The notes under the pieces were generated by a model, which saw only the letters and a list, made by a program, of their open reading frames with translations, searched no databases and had not been told where the DNA came from. A stretch of DNA of 64,000 bases from Aquimarina sp. AU58 (lineage in GTDB: Bacteria > Bacteroidota > Bacteroidia > Flavobacteriales > Flavobacteriaceae), in NCBI RefSeq assembly GCF_900312745.1, contig NZ_OMPD01000008.1:427617-491616 (forward strand). Reading direction: 5' to 3'. The translations under genes and the position numbers were made by a program. Positions 63,893-64,000 of this stretch are shown in pieces. How positions within the stretch are numbered: the first letter of the stretch is position 1; each line of letters starts with the position of its first letter.

Positions 63893-64000
<108 letters not shown>

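Overview
The window is AT-rich, compactly coded chromosomal DNA from a member of the Flavobacteriia (Bacteroidota), probably marine and Aquimarina-like; the genus is a guess. The evidence is a GldJ gliding lipoprotein, a PorV type IX secretion protein, a SusC/SusD pair under ECF sigma/FecR control, many SCxx-type lipoproteins, and promoter -7 elements of the Bacteroidota form TAnnTTTG. Nothing suggests a plasmid or prophage, and no complete insertion sequence or CRISPR array is visible.

Layout. 1-4670: the end of a short-chain dehydrogenase, a flavin amine oxidase, a PafA-type alkaline phosphatase and an MlaE/MlaF lipid-transport pair. 5039-10026: a leucine-rich-repeat surface lipoprotein, then a DapA-family aldolase and cupin operon facing a MocR regulator across an operator-rich promoter. 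10059-16629: small genes (YciI, DinB, NudC, HxlR, a small monooxygenase-like protein, AraC, hydrolase, DUF4269, lipoprotein, GNAT). 16804-23274: SprT-ManC-DUF389 operon, a DUF4349 lipoprotein, a membrane protein with no normal start codon, and a beta-gamma-crystallin lipoprotein. 23275-23726 is a gene-free stretch full of hairpins. 23727-34782: SDR, M28 peptidase, pyruvate dehydrogenase E2 and E1-alpha, cytidine deaminase, PorV, GldJ, MurF and a DUF2652 protein. 34968-49066 is one carbohydrate-utilisation region on the minus strand (ECF sigma facing FecR, SusC, SusD, GH20 hexosaminidase, SMP-30 lactonase, esterase, then aldo/keto reductase, TIM-barrel isomerase, SDR). 49310-55465: tRNA-Val, FolC, TonB-ExbD-ExbB, NhaB and glutamate dehydrogenase. 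55937-57079: acyl-CoA dehydrogenase. 60289-63676: sugar nucleotidyltransferase, GHMP kinase and a GH109-type enzyme, which together look like N-acetylgalactosamine salvage. 63893-64000: 5S rRNA, the end of an rRNA operon that continues beyond the window.

The most unusual part is 57190-60211. It holds three small genes that look like precursors of ribosomally made, modified peptides. One is a lanthipeptide-like precursor with three cysteines. One is a double-glycine-leader precursor broken by a one-base change in a run of seven A. One is an intact double-glycine-leader precursor rich in Gly and Ser. They surround a membrane-anchored TPR/AraC regulator. Three copies of an identical 14-base box lie near the lanthipeptide-like gene and the regulator, and a 104-base inverted-repeat element follows the third precursor. 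No modification enzyme or exporter is in the window, so these must act from elsewhere if the peptides are functional.

Other points of note: porU is absent from between porV and gldJ; the MocR and HxlR promoters carry clear palindromes over their -7 elements; and a 40-base perfect palindrome lies at 23684-23723.
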